Made by a program: the position numbers and the translations under genes. 16,162 nt of DNA from Schlegelella_A sp036272325 (GTDB lineage: Bacteria > Pseudomonadota > Gammaproteobacteria > Burkholderiales > Burkholderiaceae_C): the NCBI GenBank assembly GCA_036272325.1, contig DATAYY010000121.1:1-16162 (forward strand). Reading direction: 5' to 3'. Positions 7,341 to 15,077 of this stretch are shown piece after piece (the stretch's first letter is position 1; each line of letters begins with the position of its first letter). The notes beneath the pieces were generated by a model, which saw nothing but the letters and a program-made list of their open reading frames with translations, was not told the DNA's origin and did not search any database.

Positions 7341-7480
7341 TCACCGACCACCCAGTTTGACTACGCTTGTCCAGGGGGTGCCGTAGTCCTCGCGGAGCTT
7401 CTCGAGCAACTCCGGCTGCCGGCGCTCATTTAGCCTTCTGGCGAATTCCCGCTGCGGGACGGAATCGCGCCCTGCCGCAA
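7341..7480 (-). pseudogene. Possible C-terminal remnant of an unrelated gene
   Basis: In a frame different from the membrane-protein gene, the sequence reads REFARRLNERRQPELLEKL and then REDYGTPWTSVVKLGGR before a TGA at 7341. The composition is that of a normal soluble protein rather than the Arg-rich shadows seen elsewhere. No start codon or upstream part is visible: the frame turns into shadow once it enters the membrane-protein gene. It may be the tail of a gene lost when the locus was rearranged. I recognise no family, and chance is possible. Confidence 0.25.
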
Positions 7481-8461
7481 TACGCTGAGCGACAGGAGCA
7501 ACGCGATGCCGATCGTGAATACGGCGCACGCACCCTCCCAGGCGAGCGGATAGCGCGCGCCGAGAACCCAGGCGACGAGGGACCAAGCAAGGACGCCGCC
7601 GGCGAGCCACCCATCATCGACAAAGAGTCCCCACAGACCGGCGGCAACAGTACCGAACCTTCCCGGCGGTCCCGGCCGGCGCGCGCTCCCCTGAGGGGCC
7701 TTCGGAGCCGGCGGCTCGGCAGCGACGCGGTTCGCACGTCGGGCGATCGCAGCCAGCATGAGCGCCAGCAACAGGAAGACCGCGATGAGGTAGACGATCG
7801 CGATGTCCGCGCCAGGCCAGTGCAAGCCGATCCCCTCGCCGACCCAGAAGGTGCCGAACGCCGCAAGCATCACGCCGACGGCGAACTTGAGCGTGTTCTC
7901 TGGCACGTTTTCCAATGGACGATGCAGCCAGACGCCGAGCACCAGCACGACCGCGAGAGCGAGCCCGGCACCAACGACTGCGGGCGCGAGCCCACGGCCG
8001 CCGGCGCCGAGCGCGATGACGATGAAGACGACCTCGATGCCTTCGAGCATGACCGCCTTCAACGTGGTCAGAACGGCGATTGGATCGAGGGCGAATGCGC
8101 TCGGACGCGCCTCTCGGCGCAGTCGCTCGGTCTCTTTGGCGTAGGCCGCGCCCTCATCGTGCAGGGCGAGGACCCCCGCTTGACGCAGCACGGCCTTGCG
8201 CAGCCAGCGCAGGCCGAACATCAGGAGCAGCGCGCCGATCACCAGTTGCAGGATCGGCAAGGGCGCGGCCGCGAGCGACCTGCCCAGGGCCAGCACAAGC
8301 GCGGCGAGCACGACAAATCCGGCGGCGGCACCGAGCAGCGCCGAGCGCCAGCCGCGGACGACGCCGACCGCCAAGACGATGGTGAGTGCCTCGACGAACT
8401 CCACGAGGGACGCGAGAAACGAGGCCAGCACCGATGGCCCCGCGGAGGTCCATGCTGTCAT
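7430..8461 (-). CDS. Polytopic membrane protein with internal duplication, COG4280-like
   Basis: 343 residues with about nine hydrophobic spans (roughly 10-33, 37-60, 67-86, 128-152, 158-178, 190-210, 218-241, 283-300, 309-328). Two halves repeat the same pattern: VEFVEALTIVLAVG (about 20-33) matches LEGIEVVFIVIALG (about 139-152), each with two Glu spaced ExxE in a membrane span, and each is followed by a Px3Lx3[IV]Gx[ML]Lx2FG span (about 69-83 and 187-203). This recalls cation or iron permeases such as FTR1, but the classical REGLE motif is absent; from memory it fits the uncharacterised group COG4280. A Pro-rich linker (about 247-268) leads to two further spans. The ATG at 8461 overlaps the outer-membrane-factor stop as ATGA, so it is the last gene of the efflux operon. 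Transport function is inferred, not shown. Confidence 0.85.
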   Translation of the reverse strand: MTAWTSAGPSVLASFLASLVEFVEALTIVLAVGVVRGWRSALLGAAAGFVVLAALVLALGRSLAAAPLPILQLVIGALLLMFGLRWLRKAVLRQAGVLALHDEGAAYAKETERLRREARPSAFALDPIAVLTTLKAVMLEGIEVVFIVIALGAGGRGLAPAVVGAGLALAVVLVLGVWLHRPLENVPENTLKFAVGVMLAAFGTFWVGEGIGLHWPGADIAIVYLIAVFLLLALMLAAIARRANRVAAEPPAPKAPQGSARRPGPPGRFGTVAAGLWGLFVDDGWLAGGVLAWSLVAWVLGARYPLAWEGACAVFTIGIALLLSLSVLRQGAIPSRSGNSPEG

Positions 8462-10068
8462 TGCGAATCTCCCCGTCGATGGGTGTTGGGCCCTGGATCT
8501 CTGGCAGCCACTGGGGCGAAAGCCTGCGCGAGGGATGTCGGATTGATCGCAGGATCCTCTGCCGTCGCACGCGGCTGCCAACCGATCGCCTCGGCGAAGC
8601 GCGTCGTGTCGCCCGTGTGCTCGATCCAGCCGCCACCGAGCGCGCGGTAGAGGTCGACGACGCTGGTGAGACTCGCCAGGCGAGTAGACGCGGCGCCAAG
8701 CTGCGCGCTGTACAAGCCAGTCTGCGCAGTCAGGACGGTCAGGTAGCTGGTGGTGCCGGTCTTGAATTGCAGCTGCGAGAGGTCGAGAGCGCGCTGCTGG
8801 GCCGCGACGTCCTGCTCGAGCGAGGCGAGCTCGTCGCCGTACGTGCCGCGCGCCGCCAGGCCGTCGGCGACCTCCCGGAACGCGGTCTGGACCGTCTTTT
8901 CGTATTGGGCAACGTCAATGTCCTTCTGCACCGTCGCGACGTCGAGATCGGCCTGCAGCCTGCCGCCTAGGAAGAGCGGCAGCGTGAGCGATGGCACGAA
9001 GCTCCACGCGAGCGAGCCGGCGCCGAACAGGCCGGCAAGCGCTGCGCTCGCCGTTCCCAGGTTGCCGGTCAGGCTGATCGTCGGAAAGAACGCTGCCCGC
9101 GCCACGCCGATGTCGGCATTGGCCGCACGCAGCGTCGCCTCCGCCTGCATGATGTCGGGCCTGCGGGTCAGGAGATCGGAGGGCAGACCAGCCGGGATGT
9201 CAGCGAGGATCGCCTGCGATGCCAATGGCACGGCAGGCGGCAGGTCCGTCGGCAGAGGCTGGCCGAGCAGCAGCACGAGCGCGTTCTCGGCTTGCGCCCG
9301 GCCACGCAGCTGCGCGAAGTGGTTGGCCTTGGCCTGTTCGACGACGGTCTCGGCCTGGCGCAGCGCCAGCTCGGTTCCCGTTCCGGTCTTGAACTGAAGC
9401 AGCGTGATCTGGTACGAGTCTTGTGCGGTCCCGAGCGTTCGCTGCGTCACGGCGAGGAACTCGTCGTACGCGAGCACGCTCAGGTACTGGTCTGCCACCT
9501 GCGAAACGAGCAGGATCTCGAACGCCTTTTGCGCCTGTGCGGTGGCGAGGTACTGCTGCAGGGCCTGTTCGTTCAGGCTGCGGAGGCGGCCGAAGAAGTC
9601 GATTTCCCAGGACGCCTCGAGCCCGGCCGCATAGGAGCGGGAGACTGCGCCGCTGTGGCTGCCCGACACGCCGGCCGGAACCCGCGATGCCGAGGCGTCG
9701 GCGAAGCCGCCGACCTGCGGTGACAGCGCCGCACGCTGGATTCGGTATTGCGCCGCGACCTGCTCGACATGAAGGGCTGCGACTCGAAGATCGCGGTTGT
9801 TCGCCAGCGCGATCTCGATCAGTCGCTGCAGTCGCGGATCGGTGAGAACGTCGCGCCAACCGATCTCGGCCGCCGGCAGGGTCGGTGCGCCCGGCGCCGT
9901 CGGCGGATAGGCAAGACCGTTCGGGAAGCTCGCGGCCACGGGGACGTCGGGGCGGCGATACACCGGCTGCAGCGCGCAGCCGGTCATCGCCGCGGCCAGA
10001 GCCAGCGCCGAACCGCGCCGGAGCACGGCGGACGCGCGGCTGCGCTTGCAGTGGAAGTCTGTCTTCAT
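8458..10068 (-). CDS. Outer-membrane efflux lipoprotein, OprM/NodT family
   Basis: The outer-membrane channel of a tripartite efflux pump. 536 residues from ATG at 10068. The N-terminus has a basic start, a hydrophobic stretch and a lipobox AMTGC with Cys31, giving a lipid-anchored precursor. Next comes LQPVYRRPDVPVAASF, typical of the family. The mature part shows the duplicated helical-hairpin pattern: LIEIALANNRDLRVAALHVE, then LLVSQVADQYLSVLAYDE, LLTRRPDIMQAEATLRAANA with FFPTISLTGNLG, and later EKTVQTAFREVADGLAAR with FKTGTTSYLTVLTAQTGLYSAQL. The length is slightly above the usual 470-500 residues. The ATG overlaps the RND stop as ATGA, and its own stop overlaps the next gene in the same way. 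The longer open frame extending right is only a shadow inside the pump gene. The exported substrate cannot be read from this subunit. Confidence 0.95.
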   Translation of the reverse strand: MKTDFHCKRSRASAVLRRGSALALAAAMTGCALQPVYRRPDVPVAASFPNGLAYPPTAPGAPTLPAAEIGWRDVLTDPRLQRLIEIALANNRDLRVAALHVEQVAAQYRIQRAALSPQVGGFADASASRVPAGVSGSHSGAVSRSYAAGLEASWEIDFFGRLRSLNEQALQQYLATAQAQKAFEILLVSQVADQYLSVLAYDEFLAVTQRTLGTAQDSYQITLLQFKTGTGTELALRQAETVVEQAKANHFAQLRGRAQAENALVLLLGQPLPTDLPPAVPLASQAILADIPAGLPSDLLTRRPDIMQAEATLRAANADIGVARAAFFPTISLTGNLGTASAALAGLFGAGSLAWSFVPSLTLPLFLGGRLQADLDVATVQKDIDVAQYEKTVQTAFREVADGLAARGTYGDELASLEQDVAAQQRALDLSQLQFKTGTTSYLTVLTAQTGLYSAQLGAASTRLASLTSVVDLYRALGGGWIEHTGDTTRFAEAIGWQPRATAEDPAINPTSLAQAFAPVAARDPGPNTHRRGDSQ

Positions 10069-13000
10069 GTCGGCGTTCCCCCCGGCGCTTCGAGTGCGGG
10101 CGTCCCCGCGGGCGACTGTGTCGGCGACCCGTTCGGCTTGAACAGCCTGCCGGTGACCACGTAGAAGAACATCGGCACCAGGAACGGGGCGAGGAAGGTC
10201 GCCGTTAACATGCCGCCGATGACGGCGACGCCGATCTCGTTCTGGCTCGCCGAGCCAGCGCCGCCGGCGATCGCGAGCGGCAGCACGCCGAGGACGAAGG
10301 CCATCGATGTCATGATGATCGGCCTGAGGCGCATCGACGCCGCATGGACGGCAGCCTCCAACGCACTGCGTCCTTCTCTGTGCAGCTCGCGCGCGAATTC
10401 GACGATCAGGATCGCGTTCTTTGCGGCCAGGCCGATCGTCGTGAGCAGCGCGACCTGGAAGTACACGCCGTTCGTCATGCGAAAGAGCGTCGCCGCCGAG
10501 AGCGCGCCGAGCACCCCGATCGGCACGACCATGATCACCGAGAGCGGGATCGATCCGCTCTCGTACAGGGCCGCGAGGCTCAGGAAGACGACCAGGACCG
10601 ACAGTGCGTAGAAGAGCGGGGCCTGCGAACCCGCCTGCTGCTGCTGCTGCGAGATACCGGTCCACTCGAAGCCGATGCCGGCCGGCAGCTGCCTGGCGAG
10701 GGCTTCCATCGCGAGCATCGCCTGGCCGGTGCTGTTGCCGGGAGCAGCCTGGCCGATGATCTCCATCGCCGCGATTCCGTTGTAGCGCTCGAGCTTCGGC
10801 GGGCCGTAGGTCCAGGTGCCGGTAGCGAACGCCGAGAACGGCACCATCGTCCCCAACGAGTTGCGAACGTAGAGCAGGCTCAGGTCCTCGGGATTCATCC
10901 GATACGGCGCGTCCGCCTGGACGTAGACCTTTTTGATCCGGTTGTCGGTGTCGAGAAAGTTGTTGACGAAGCGCGAGCCCCACGAGATCGAGAACGTCTG
11001 GTCGACGTCGGCCAGGCTGACCCCGAGGACGCTCGCCTTCTCGCGGTCGACGTCGACGCGAAAGGTCGGCGTGTCGTCGAGGCCGTTGGCGCGCACCTGG
11101 GCCAGGTGCGGGTCGGCCGCGGCGAGCGCGAGCAACTGGTTGCGTGCCTTCATCAAGGCGTCGTGACCGAGGCCCGCGCGGTCCTCGAGCTCGAAGTCGA
11201 AGCCCGCCGAGGAGCCGAGGCCACGGATGGGCGGCGGATTGATCGACGTGATCGAGGCGTCCTTGTACGACGCGAAGTGCTTGTCGGTCCGCGCGAGCAA
11301 CGCCTGCACCGATTGGTCGGCGGCGGTCCGCCGGCTCCAGTCCTTGAGGCGTACAAACACCTGTCCCTGGTTCTGGCCGCGCCCAGCGTTGTTGTAGCCG
11401 TTCACAGCGAAGACGGCGTCGACGCTGGCCGATTCCTGGTCGAGAAGATAGTGGACGACATCATCGAGGGCGACCCCGGTGCGCTCCTGCGTAGCGCCTG
11501 GCGGCGTCTGGACTTGGACGAAGAAATAGCCTTGGTCCTCGTTCGGAAGGAACGATGTCGGCAGACGCACGAACAGGAGGCCGACGGCGGCGATGACGGC
11601 GAGATAGATGAGGAGCCAGCGGCCCCAGCCGTGGATCACGTGACGAACACCGCCGACGTAGCGGCCGCGGCCCGCCTCGAAGCAGCCGTTGAACCAGCCG
11701 AAGAAGCCGCGCTCCGCGTGCGTAGCGTCGGAGCTCTTCAGCAAGGTCGCGCAGAGGGCGGGCGTCAGCGTCAGCGCGACAAACACCGAAAGCAGCATCG
11801 CGGCGACGATGGTGAGCGAGAACTCGCGGTAGATCGCGCCCACCGTTCCGCTCGAGAACGCAACTGGAACGAAGACGGCCGAGAGCACCATCGCGACGCC
11901 GATGAGGGCGCCACTGATCTGGCCCATCGCCTTCTTCGTTGCCTCCTTGGGCGAGAGACCCTCCTCGGCCATCACGCGTTCGACGTTCTCGACGACGACG
12001 ATCGCGTCGTCGACGAGCAGGCCGATGGCCAGCACCAAGCCGAACATCGACAAGGTGTTGATCGTGAACCCGGCCACCGCCATCAGGCCGAAGGTGCCGA
12101 GCAGGACGACCGGAACGGCGACCGCCGGAATGAGCGTGGCGCGGACGTTCTGCAGAAAGAGGTACATCACGAGGACGACCAGCGCGATGCCTTCGACCAG
12201 AGTCTTGATCACTTCCTGGATCGAAATCCGGATGAAGGGCGTGGTGTCGTTCGGATAGACGACCTCCAGGCCCGGCGGGAAGCCCGGCTTCAGCGCATCG
12301 ATCTTGGCGCGCACGGCGTTCGCTGTCTGCAGAGCGTTGGCGCCGGTGGCAAGCTGGATGCCGATGCCCGACGCCGGTTGTGCGTTGTACTGGGTATCGA
12401 CGGCAAAACTCTCGGCGCCAAGCGCAATGCGCGCGACGTCGCGCAGGCGCACCTGCGAGCCATCGGGAAGCACCTTCAGCAGCACCGCCCCGAACTGCTC
12501 GGGCGTGCGCATCAGCGTCGCTTCGGTGATCGTCGCGGTTAGCTGCTGGTCTCCGACCGCCGGCGTGCCGCCGAGCTGGCCGCCCGAGATCTGAACGTTC
12601 TGGCTTTGCAGCGCAGCGGTGACGTCGAGCGGCGTCAGGGCGAAGCTGTTCAGCTTGTTCGGGTCGAGCCAGACGCGCATGGCGTACTGGGTGCCAAAGA
12701 CGTTGAAGTTGCCGACGCCGTCGATCCGGCTGATCGGATCCTGGACGTGCGAGACGACGTAGTTCGCGATGTCGAACTTCGACATGCTCTTGTCGCGTGA
12801 ATAGAAGCCGACCACCATCAGGAACGAGCTCGTCGACTTGGTGACGCGCACGCCCGACTGCTGTACCTGGAGCGGCAGCTGCGGCACGGCGAGCTGGAGC
12901 TTGTTCTGCACCTGCACCTGGGCGATGTCGGGATTGGTGCCGGGCGCAAAGGTGAGCGTGGTCGTCGACTGGCCGGTGTCGTCGCTGCTCGATCCCATGT

Positions 13001-13229
13001 AGAGCAGGTGGTCGATACCGCTCATTTGCTGCTCGACCACCTGGACGACTGTGCTCTCGACCGTGGTCGCCGAGGCACCGGGATAGCTGGTGCTGATCTG
13101 CACCGTCGGCGGCGCGATCGGCGGATATTGCTCGATCGGCAGCGAGAGGATGGAGATCCCTCCGAACAGCATGATCAGCGCCGCAATGACCATTGCAAAG
13201 ATGGGACGATCGACGAAGAACCTGGCCAT
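10065..13229 (-). CDS. RND efflux pump inner-membrane subunit, HAE1 (AcrB/MexB) family
   Basis: Proton-driven transporter that exports hydrophobic or amphiphilic compounds with an adaptor and an outer-membrane channel. 1054 residues, the usual size. It starts MARFFVDRPIFAMVIAALIM and ends shortly after the last span. Two homologous halves are visible; transmembrane segment 4 carries the proton-relay pair in LAIGLLVDDAIVVVENVER (near residue 407), and the second half has LAAKNAILIVEFARELH with the conserved Lys, and MRLRPIIMTSMAFVLGVLPLA. The DD plus K arrangement and YPGA near residue 50 fit multidrug pumps rather than metal-exporting CzcA/CusA types. Start ATG at 13229 is supported by AGGAG 7 bases upstream, a site that overlaps the adaptor stop. 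An upstream in-frame start at 13256 is less likely. The adaptor gene ends 10 bp before it. Confidence 0.97.
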   Translation of the reverse strand: MARFFVDRPIFAMVIAALIMLFGGISILSLPIEQYPPIAPPTVQISTSYPGASATTVESTVVQVVEQQMSGIDHLLYMGSSSDDTGQSTTTLTFAPGTNPDIAQVQVQNKLQLAVPQLPLQVQQSGVRVTKSTSSFLMVVGFYSRDKSMSKFDIANYVVSHVQDPISRIDGVGNFNVFGTQYAMRVWLDPNKLNSFALTPLDVTAALQSQNVQISGGQLGGTPAVGDQQLTATITEATLMRTPEQFGAVLLKVLPDGSQVRLRDVARIALGAESFAVDTQYNAQPASGIGIQLATGANALQTANAVRAKIDALKPGFPPGLEVVYPNDTTPFIRISIQEVIKTLVEGIALVVLVMYLFLQNVRATLIPAVAVPVVLLGTFGLMAVAGFTINTLSMFGLVLAIGLLVDDAIVVVENVERVMAEEGLSPKEATKKAMGQISGALIGVAMVLSAVFVPVAFSSGTVGAIYREFSLTIVAAMLLSVFVALTLTPALCATLLKSSDATHAERGFFGWFNGCFEAGRGRYVGGVRHVIHGWGRWLLIYLAVIAAVGLLFVRLPTSFLPNEDQGYFFVQVQTPPGATQERTGVALDDVVHYLLDQESASVDAVFAVNGYNNAGRGQNQGQVFVRLKDWSRRTAADQSVQALLARTDKHFASYKDASITSINPPPIRGLGSSAGFDFELEDRAGLGHDALMKARNQLLALAAADPHLAQVRANGLDDTPTFRVDVDREKASVLGVSLADVDQTFSISWGSRFVNNFLDTDNRIKKVYVQADAPYRMNPEDLSLLYVRNSLGTMVPFSAFATGTWTYGPPKLERYNGIAAMEIIGQAAPGNSTGQAMLAMEALARQLPAGIGFEWTGISQQQQQAGSQAPLFYALSVLVVFLSLAALYESGSIPLSVIMVVPIGVLGALSAATLFRMTNGVYFQVALLTTIGLAAKNAILIVEFARELHREGRSALEAAVHAASMRLRPIIMTSMAFVLGVLPLAIAGGAGSASQNEIGVAVIGGMLTATFLAPFLVPMFFYVVTGRLFKPNGSPTQSPAGTPALEAPGGTPT

Positions 13230-13239
13230 GGCGACGCTC

Positions 13240-14424
13240 CTACCTCGACTGCGCAACGACCGTCGGCGCGGCCGCCGACGCGACGCTTGCCGGAATCGAC
13301 TCGACGGCCTGGACCACCACGCCGGGATGCACCTTCTGTACGCCCGCGACGATCACCCGCTCGCCGTCGGCGAGGCCGGCGTCGACGATCCATCGATCGC
13401 CCGCGGTGCGCGTCGTCTTGAGCGTGCGCAGGGCGACCTTGTTGTCGGCACCGACGACGAGCGCCGTCGCATGGCCGGCCGGATCGTGCGTCACCGCCAC
13501 CTGTGGCACGAGAACGGCGCTGTCGTCGACGCCCTCCTCCACGCGCGCCCGGACGAACATCCCGGGCAGGAGGATCGACTCCGGGTTCGGAAACACGGCG
13601 CGCGCGGTCACCGACCCGGTCGCCGAATCGACGGTGATGTCGGTGAACTCCAAGGCCCCTGGCAGCGGATACGGCGTGCCGTCCTCGAGGAGCAGCGTCG
13701 CCTTGGTCCCGCCGGGGCCGGCCAGCTTCAGCTTGCCGTCCGCGATGTCGCGGCGCAGCTGCAGCCCGGCCACGCTCGACTGCGTGAGATCGACGTACAC
13801 CGGATTGATCTGCTGGATCGTCGCCAGCAAAGTCGCCGCGCCGGCCTGCACGTATGCGCCCTGCGTCACGAGCGAAGGGCCGATGCGTCCTGCGATCGGC
13901 GCGACGACATTGGTGTAGCCGAGATTGATGCGAGCGACGTCGACGGCCGCCTTCGCCGTGGCGACGTCAGCGGTCGCCTGGCCTTGTGCCGAGACCGCGT
14001 TGTCGTAGTCCTGCTGGCTGACCGCATTGGCCGCGACCAGCACCTTGTCCCGTTCGGTCTGCGCCGTCGTCGACGCGAGGTTGGCCTGGGCCTTCTGCAA
14101 CGACGCGGTCGCGCTGTTCAGCGCGGCGACGTAGGGCGCCGGGTCAATCTGGTAGAGGCGTTGGCCGGCCTTGACGTCGCTGCCTTCCTGGAACTCGCGC
14201 TTCACGACGATGCCGTCGACGCGCGCCCGCACCTGCGCCACCAGATGCGCTGAGGTGCGCCCGGGCAGCTCGACCGTCATCGGCACACTGCTCCGGTGCA
14301 CGGTGACCACCGCGACCTGCGGCGGCCGCGGGTCCAGCTTGGCGGCGGGGACGGGGCCGCACGCGGCCATTGCGAACGAGACTAGCGCCGTCGCGGTGCC
14401 AAGCGGCCAGGCCATTGAGCGCAT
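13240..14424 (-). CDS. RND efflux periplasmic adaptor lipoprotein (MexA/AcrA family)
   Basis: Membrane-fusion protein that links the inner-membrane pump to the outer-membrane channel. 394 residues from ATG at 14424, chosen for the strong AGGAGG-type site 4-5 bases upstream and because it puts the lipobox MAAC, with Cys22, after a short hydrophobic signal. Then come LPGRTSAHLVAQVRARVDG and GSDVKAGQRLYQIDPAPY, the lipoyl-half motif (about 55-105). A helical hairpin (about 105-170) follows, then the second half-motif NVVAPIAGRIGPSLVTQGAYV. The beta-barrel part runs to about 320 and the membrane-proximal part ends in VGADNKVALRTLKTTRTAGD and a C-terminal GVQKVHPGVVVQAVE. First structural gene of the pump operon, 75 bp after the DUF4148-like gene with a hairpin between them. 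Confidence 0.96.
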   Translation of the reverse strand: MRSMAWPLGTATALVSFAMAACGPVPAAKLDPRPPQVAVVTVHRSSVPMTVELPGRTSAHLVAQVRARVDGIVVKREFQEGSDVKAGQRLYQIDPAPYVAALNSATASLQKAQANLASTTAQTERDKVLVAANAVSQQDYDNAVSAQGQATADVATAKAAVDVARINLGYTNVVAPIAGRIGPSLVTQGAYVQAGAATLLATIQQINPVYVDLTQSSVAGLQLRRDIADGKLKLAGPGGTKATLLLEDGTPYPLPGALEFTDITVDSATGSVTARAVFPNPESILLPGMFVRARVEEGVDDSAVLVPQVAVTHDPAGHATALVVGADNKVALRTLKTTRTAGDRWIVDAGLADGERVIVAGVQKVHPGVVVQAVESIPASVASAAAPTVVAQSR

Positions 14425-14457
14425 TGCTCCTCCTAGAGGCGTTGTTGGTGATGAAGC

Positions 14458-14485
14458 GCAACGCCCGGCCACGGCCGGGCGTTGC
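14458..14485. terminator. Strong hairpin between the DUF4148-like gene and the efflux genes
   Basis: A perfect inverted repeat with 13-base arms: GCAACGCCCGGCC (14458-14470), two bases AC, and GGCCGGGCGTTGC (14473-14485). As RNA it would be about 12 GC-rich pairs with a 4-base loop. It lies on the minus transcript 15 bases after the stop of the DUF4148-like gene and 33 bases before the adaptor start. There is no good U-run after it (GCTTCATC), so it may be a leaky terminator or a stem that stabilises the upstream mRNA and lowers downstream expression, rather than a complete stop. Confidence 0.75.
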
Positions 14486-14499
14486 AAGACCCCTCCGGC

Positions 14500-14970
14500 T
14501 CACCTCGCCAGGCGGGCGAAGAGAGGGTGGAACGGGTTGACGGACTGCGCGGCATGGACGACCTGTTCGGACCCGGTGAACTCGCCTTGGCCAGCCGGAA
14601 TCAGCGTGCCGTCGGCGCGGGCCTCGAGGACCTCCTGTTTCACCTCGGCTCGCGCCAGGGTGGAGGTGGACGGATGCGCCTGTGCGTACTGCATGTCCTC
14701 CTCGGGCGCGACCGAGCCGGCATGGGCCAGCTGGCCGGCGCCACGCGCGTCGATCACGGAATCGTTGACCGCAGCGCGCGTTGTCTGCGACGGACCCGCG
14801 CCTTTGTAGCCGGGATCCATGCCTTGGCCGGCCGGGGTCAGCGTCCCTGCGGCGCGGGCGGCGAGGACCGACTGGACGACGTCGGCGCGGCTGACCGGGG
14901 CCTCCTGGGCGAGAACGGCGCCGGTGGCGAGGGCGAGCGCCCCCAGAGCGAAAACTTGCTTGACTTTCAT
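14500..14970 (-). CDS. Secreted DUF4148-like protein with three repeats
   Basis: 156 residues. A signal peptide is clear: MKVKQVFALGALALATGAVLA followed by QEAPVS, with cleavage probably after Ala21. The mature part consists of three imperfect copies of a 24-residue unit: SRADVVQSVLAARAAGTLTP with AGQG, TRAAVNDSVIDARGAGQLAH with AGSV, and ARAEVKQEVLEARADGTLIP with AGQG. These units look like the short amphipathic repeats of DUF4148 proteins, which I know as small periplasmic proteins common in Burkholderiales and of no established function. The start ATG at 14970 is supported by AGGAG 7-8 bases upstream. It is the first gene after the divergent regulatory region and is followed by a hairpin and the efflux genes, so it probably shares their regulation. 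A periplasmic accessory of the pump is one guess; no evidence beyond position supports it. Confidence 0.85.
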   Translation of the reverse strand: MKVKQVFALGALALATGAVLAQEAPVSRADVVQSVLAARAAGTLTPAGQGMDPGYKGAGPSQTTRAAVNDSVIDARGAGQLAHAGSVAPEEDMQYAQAHPSTSTLARAEVKQEVLEARADGTLIPAGQGEFTGSEQVVHAAQSVNPFHPLFARLAR

Positions 14971-15002
14971 GATGAACTCCTGTTTCGATCGGGTTGGGGT
15001 TT

Positions 15003-15020
15003 CGGAGCCTGTCGGCTCCG
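15003..15020 (-). promoter_or_regulatory. 5' leader hairpin of the DUF4148-like gene
   Basis: CGGAGCC (15003-15009), loop TGTC, GGCTCCG (15014-15020): a perfect 7-pair stem with a 4-base loop. On the minus transcript it lies 32 bases upstream of the ATG at 14970, leaving the Shine-Dalgarno (AGGAG) free. It could stabilise the 5' end or take part in regulation. I see no sequence pairing that would mask the ribosome-binding site, so a switch is not supported. Confidence 0.5.
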
Positions 15021-15021
15021 G

Positions 15022-15029
15022 TGACGCGT
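15022..15029 (+). promoter_or_regulatory. Third copy of TGACGCGT
   Basis: The sequence TGACGCGT, the outer arm of the nearby 36-bp palindrome, occurs again here in direct orientation, 56 bp left of the palindrome's left arm. With three copies in 92 bases of a divergent promoter region, it looks like a binding site of one regulator rather than chance. It lies next to the leader hairpin of the DUF4148-like gene. The alternative is chance, since GC-rich words of this type (GACGCGTC) also occur in coding DNA. Confidence 0.4.
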
Positions 15030-15077
15030 CCTTCGCATCACGGTCCGTACGATAGAAATCGAGCTTCAACGCGCCAG

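Larger units (their letters stand above)
6953..7429. other. Gene-poor interval with hairpins
   Basis: Apart from the proposed leader frame at 6956-7009 and the possible remnant at 7341-7480, I see no supported protein-coding gene in these 477 bases. The base composition is less GC-rich than the flanks and the third-position bias is lost. It holds a cluster of short inverted repeats between about 7137 and 7236, listed separately. No tRNA-like cloverleaf or convincing rho-independent terminator is visible. It separates the efflux operon end from the start of the PAS gene, so it should contain the PAS gene promoter and perhaps the operon terminator. Confidence 0.6.

Noticed and set aside
5951..7360. 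Plus-strand frame of 469 codons opposite the PAS gene
   Set aside because: Arg- and Val-rich antisense shadow; the minus-strand frame shows two PAS domains.
7367..8650. Plus-strand frame of 427 codons opposite the coupled membrane protein
   Set aside because: Charged shadow of a hydrophobic gene; the minus-strand frame has clear membrane spans and an internal duplication.
10069..10983. N-terminal extension of the outer-membrane-factor frame to 10983
   Set aside because: The extension is an Arg-rich shadow inside the pump gene; the start at 10068 gives a proper lipoprotein signal and an ATGA overlap.
10344..12542. Long plus-strand frame (732 codons) opposite the RND pump gene
   Set aside because: Antisense shadow with highly biased composition (strings of Arg, Asp, Glu and His); the pump gene on the minus strand has all family hallmarks.
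10065..13229. Heavy-metal (CzcA/CusA-type) identity of the RND pump, suggested by the CusRS-like regulators
   Set aside because: Sequence features (DD pair in span 4, Lys in the second half, overall pattern) fit the HAE1 multidrug class; regulator similarity alone does not set the substrate.
13090..14253. Plus-strand frame of 387 codons opposite the adaptor gene
   Set aside because: Antisense shadow; the minus-strand adaptor has a lipobox and lipoyl-half motifs.
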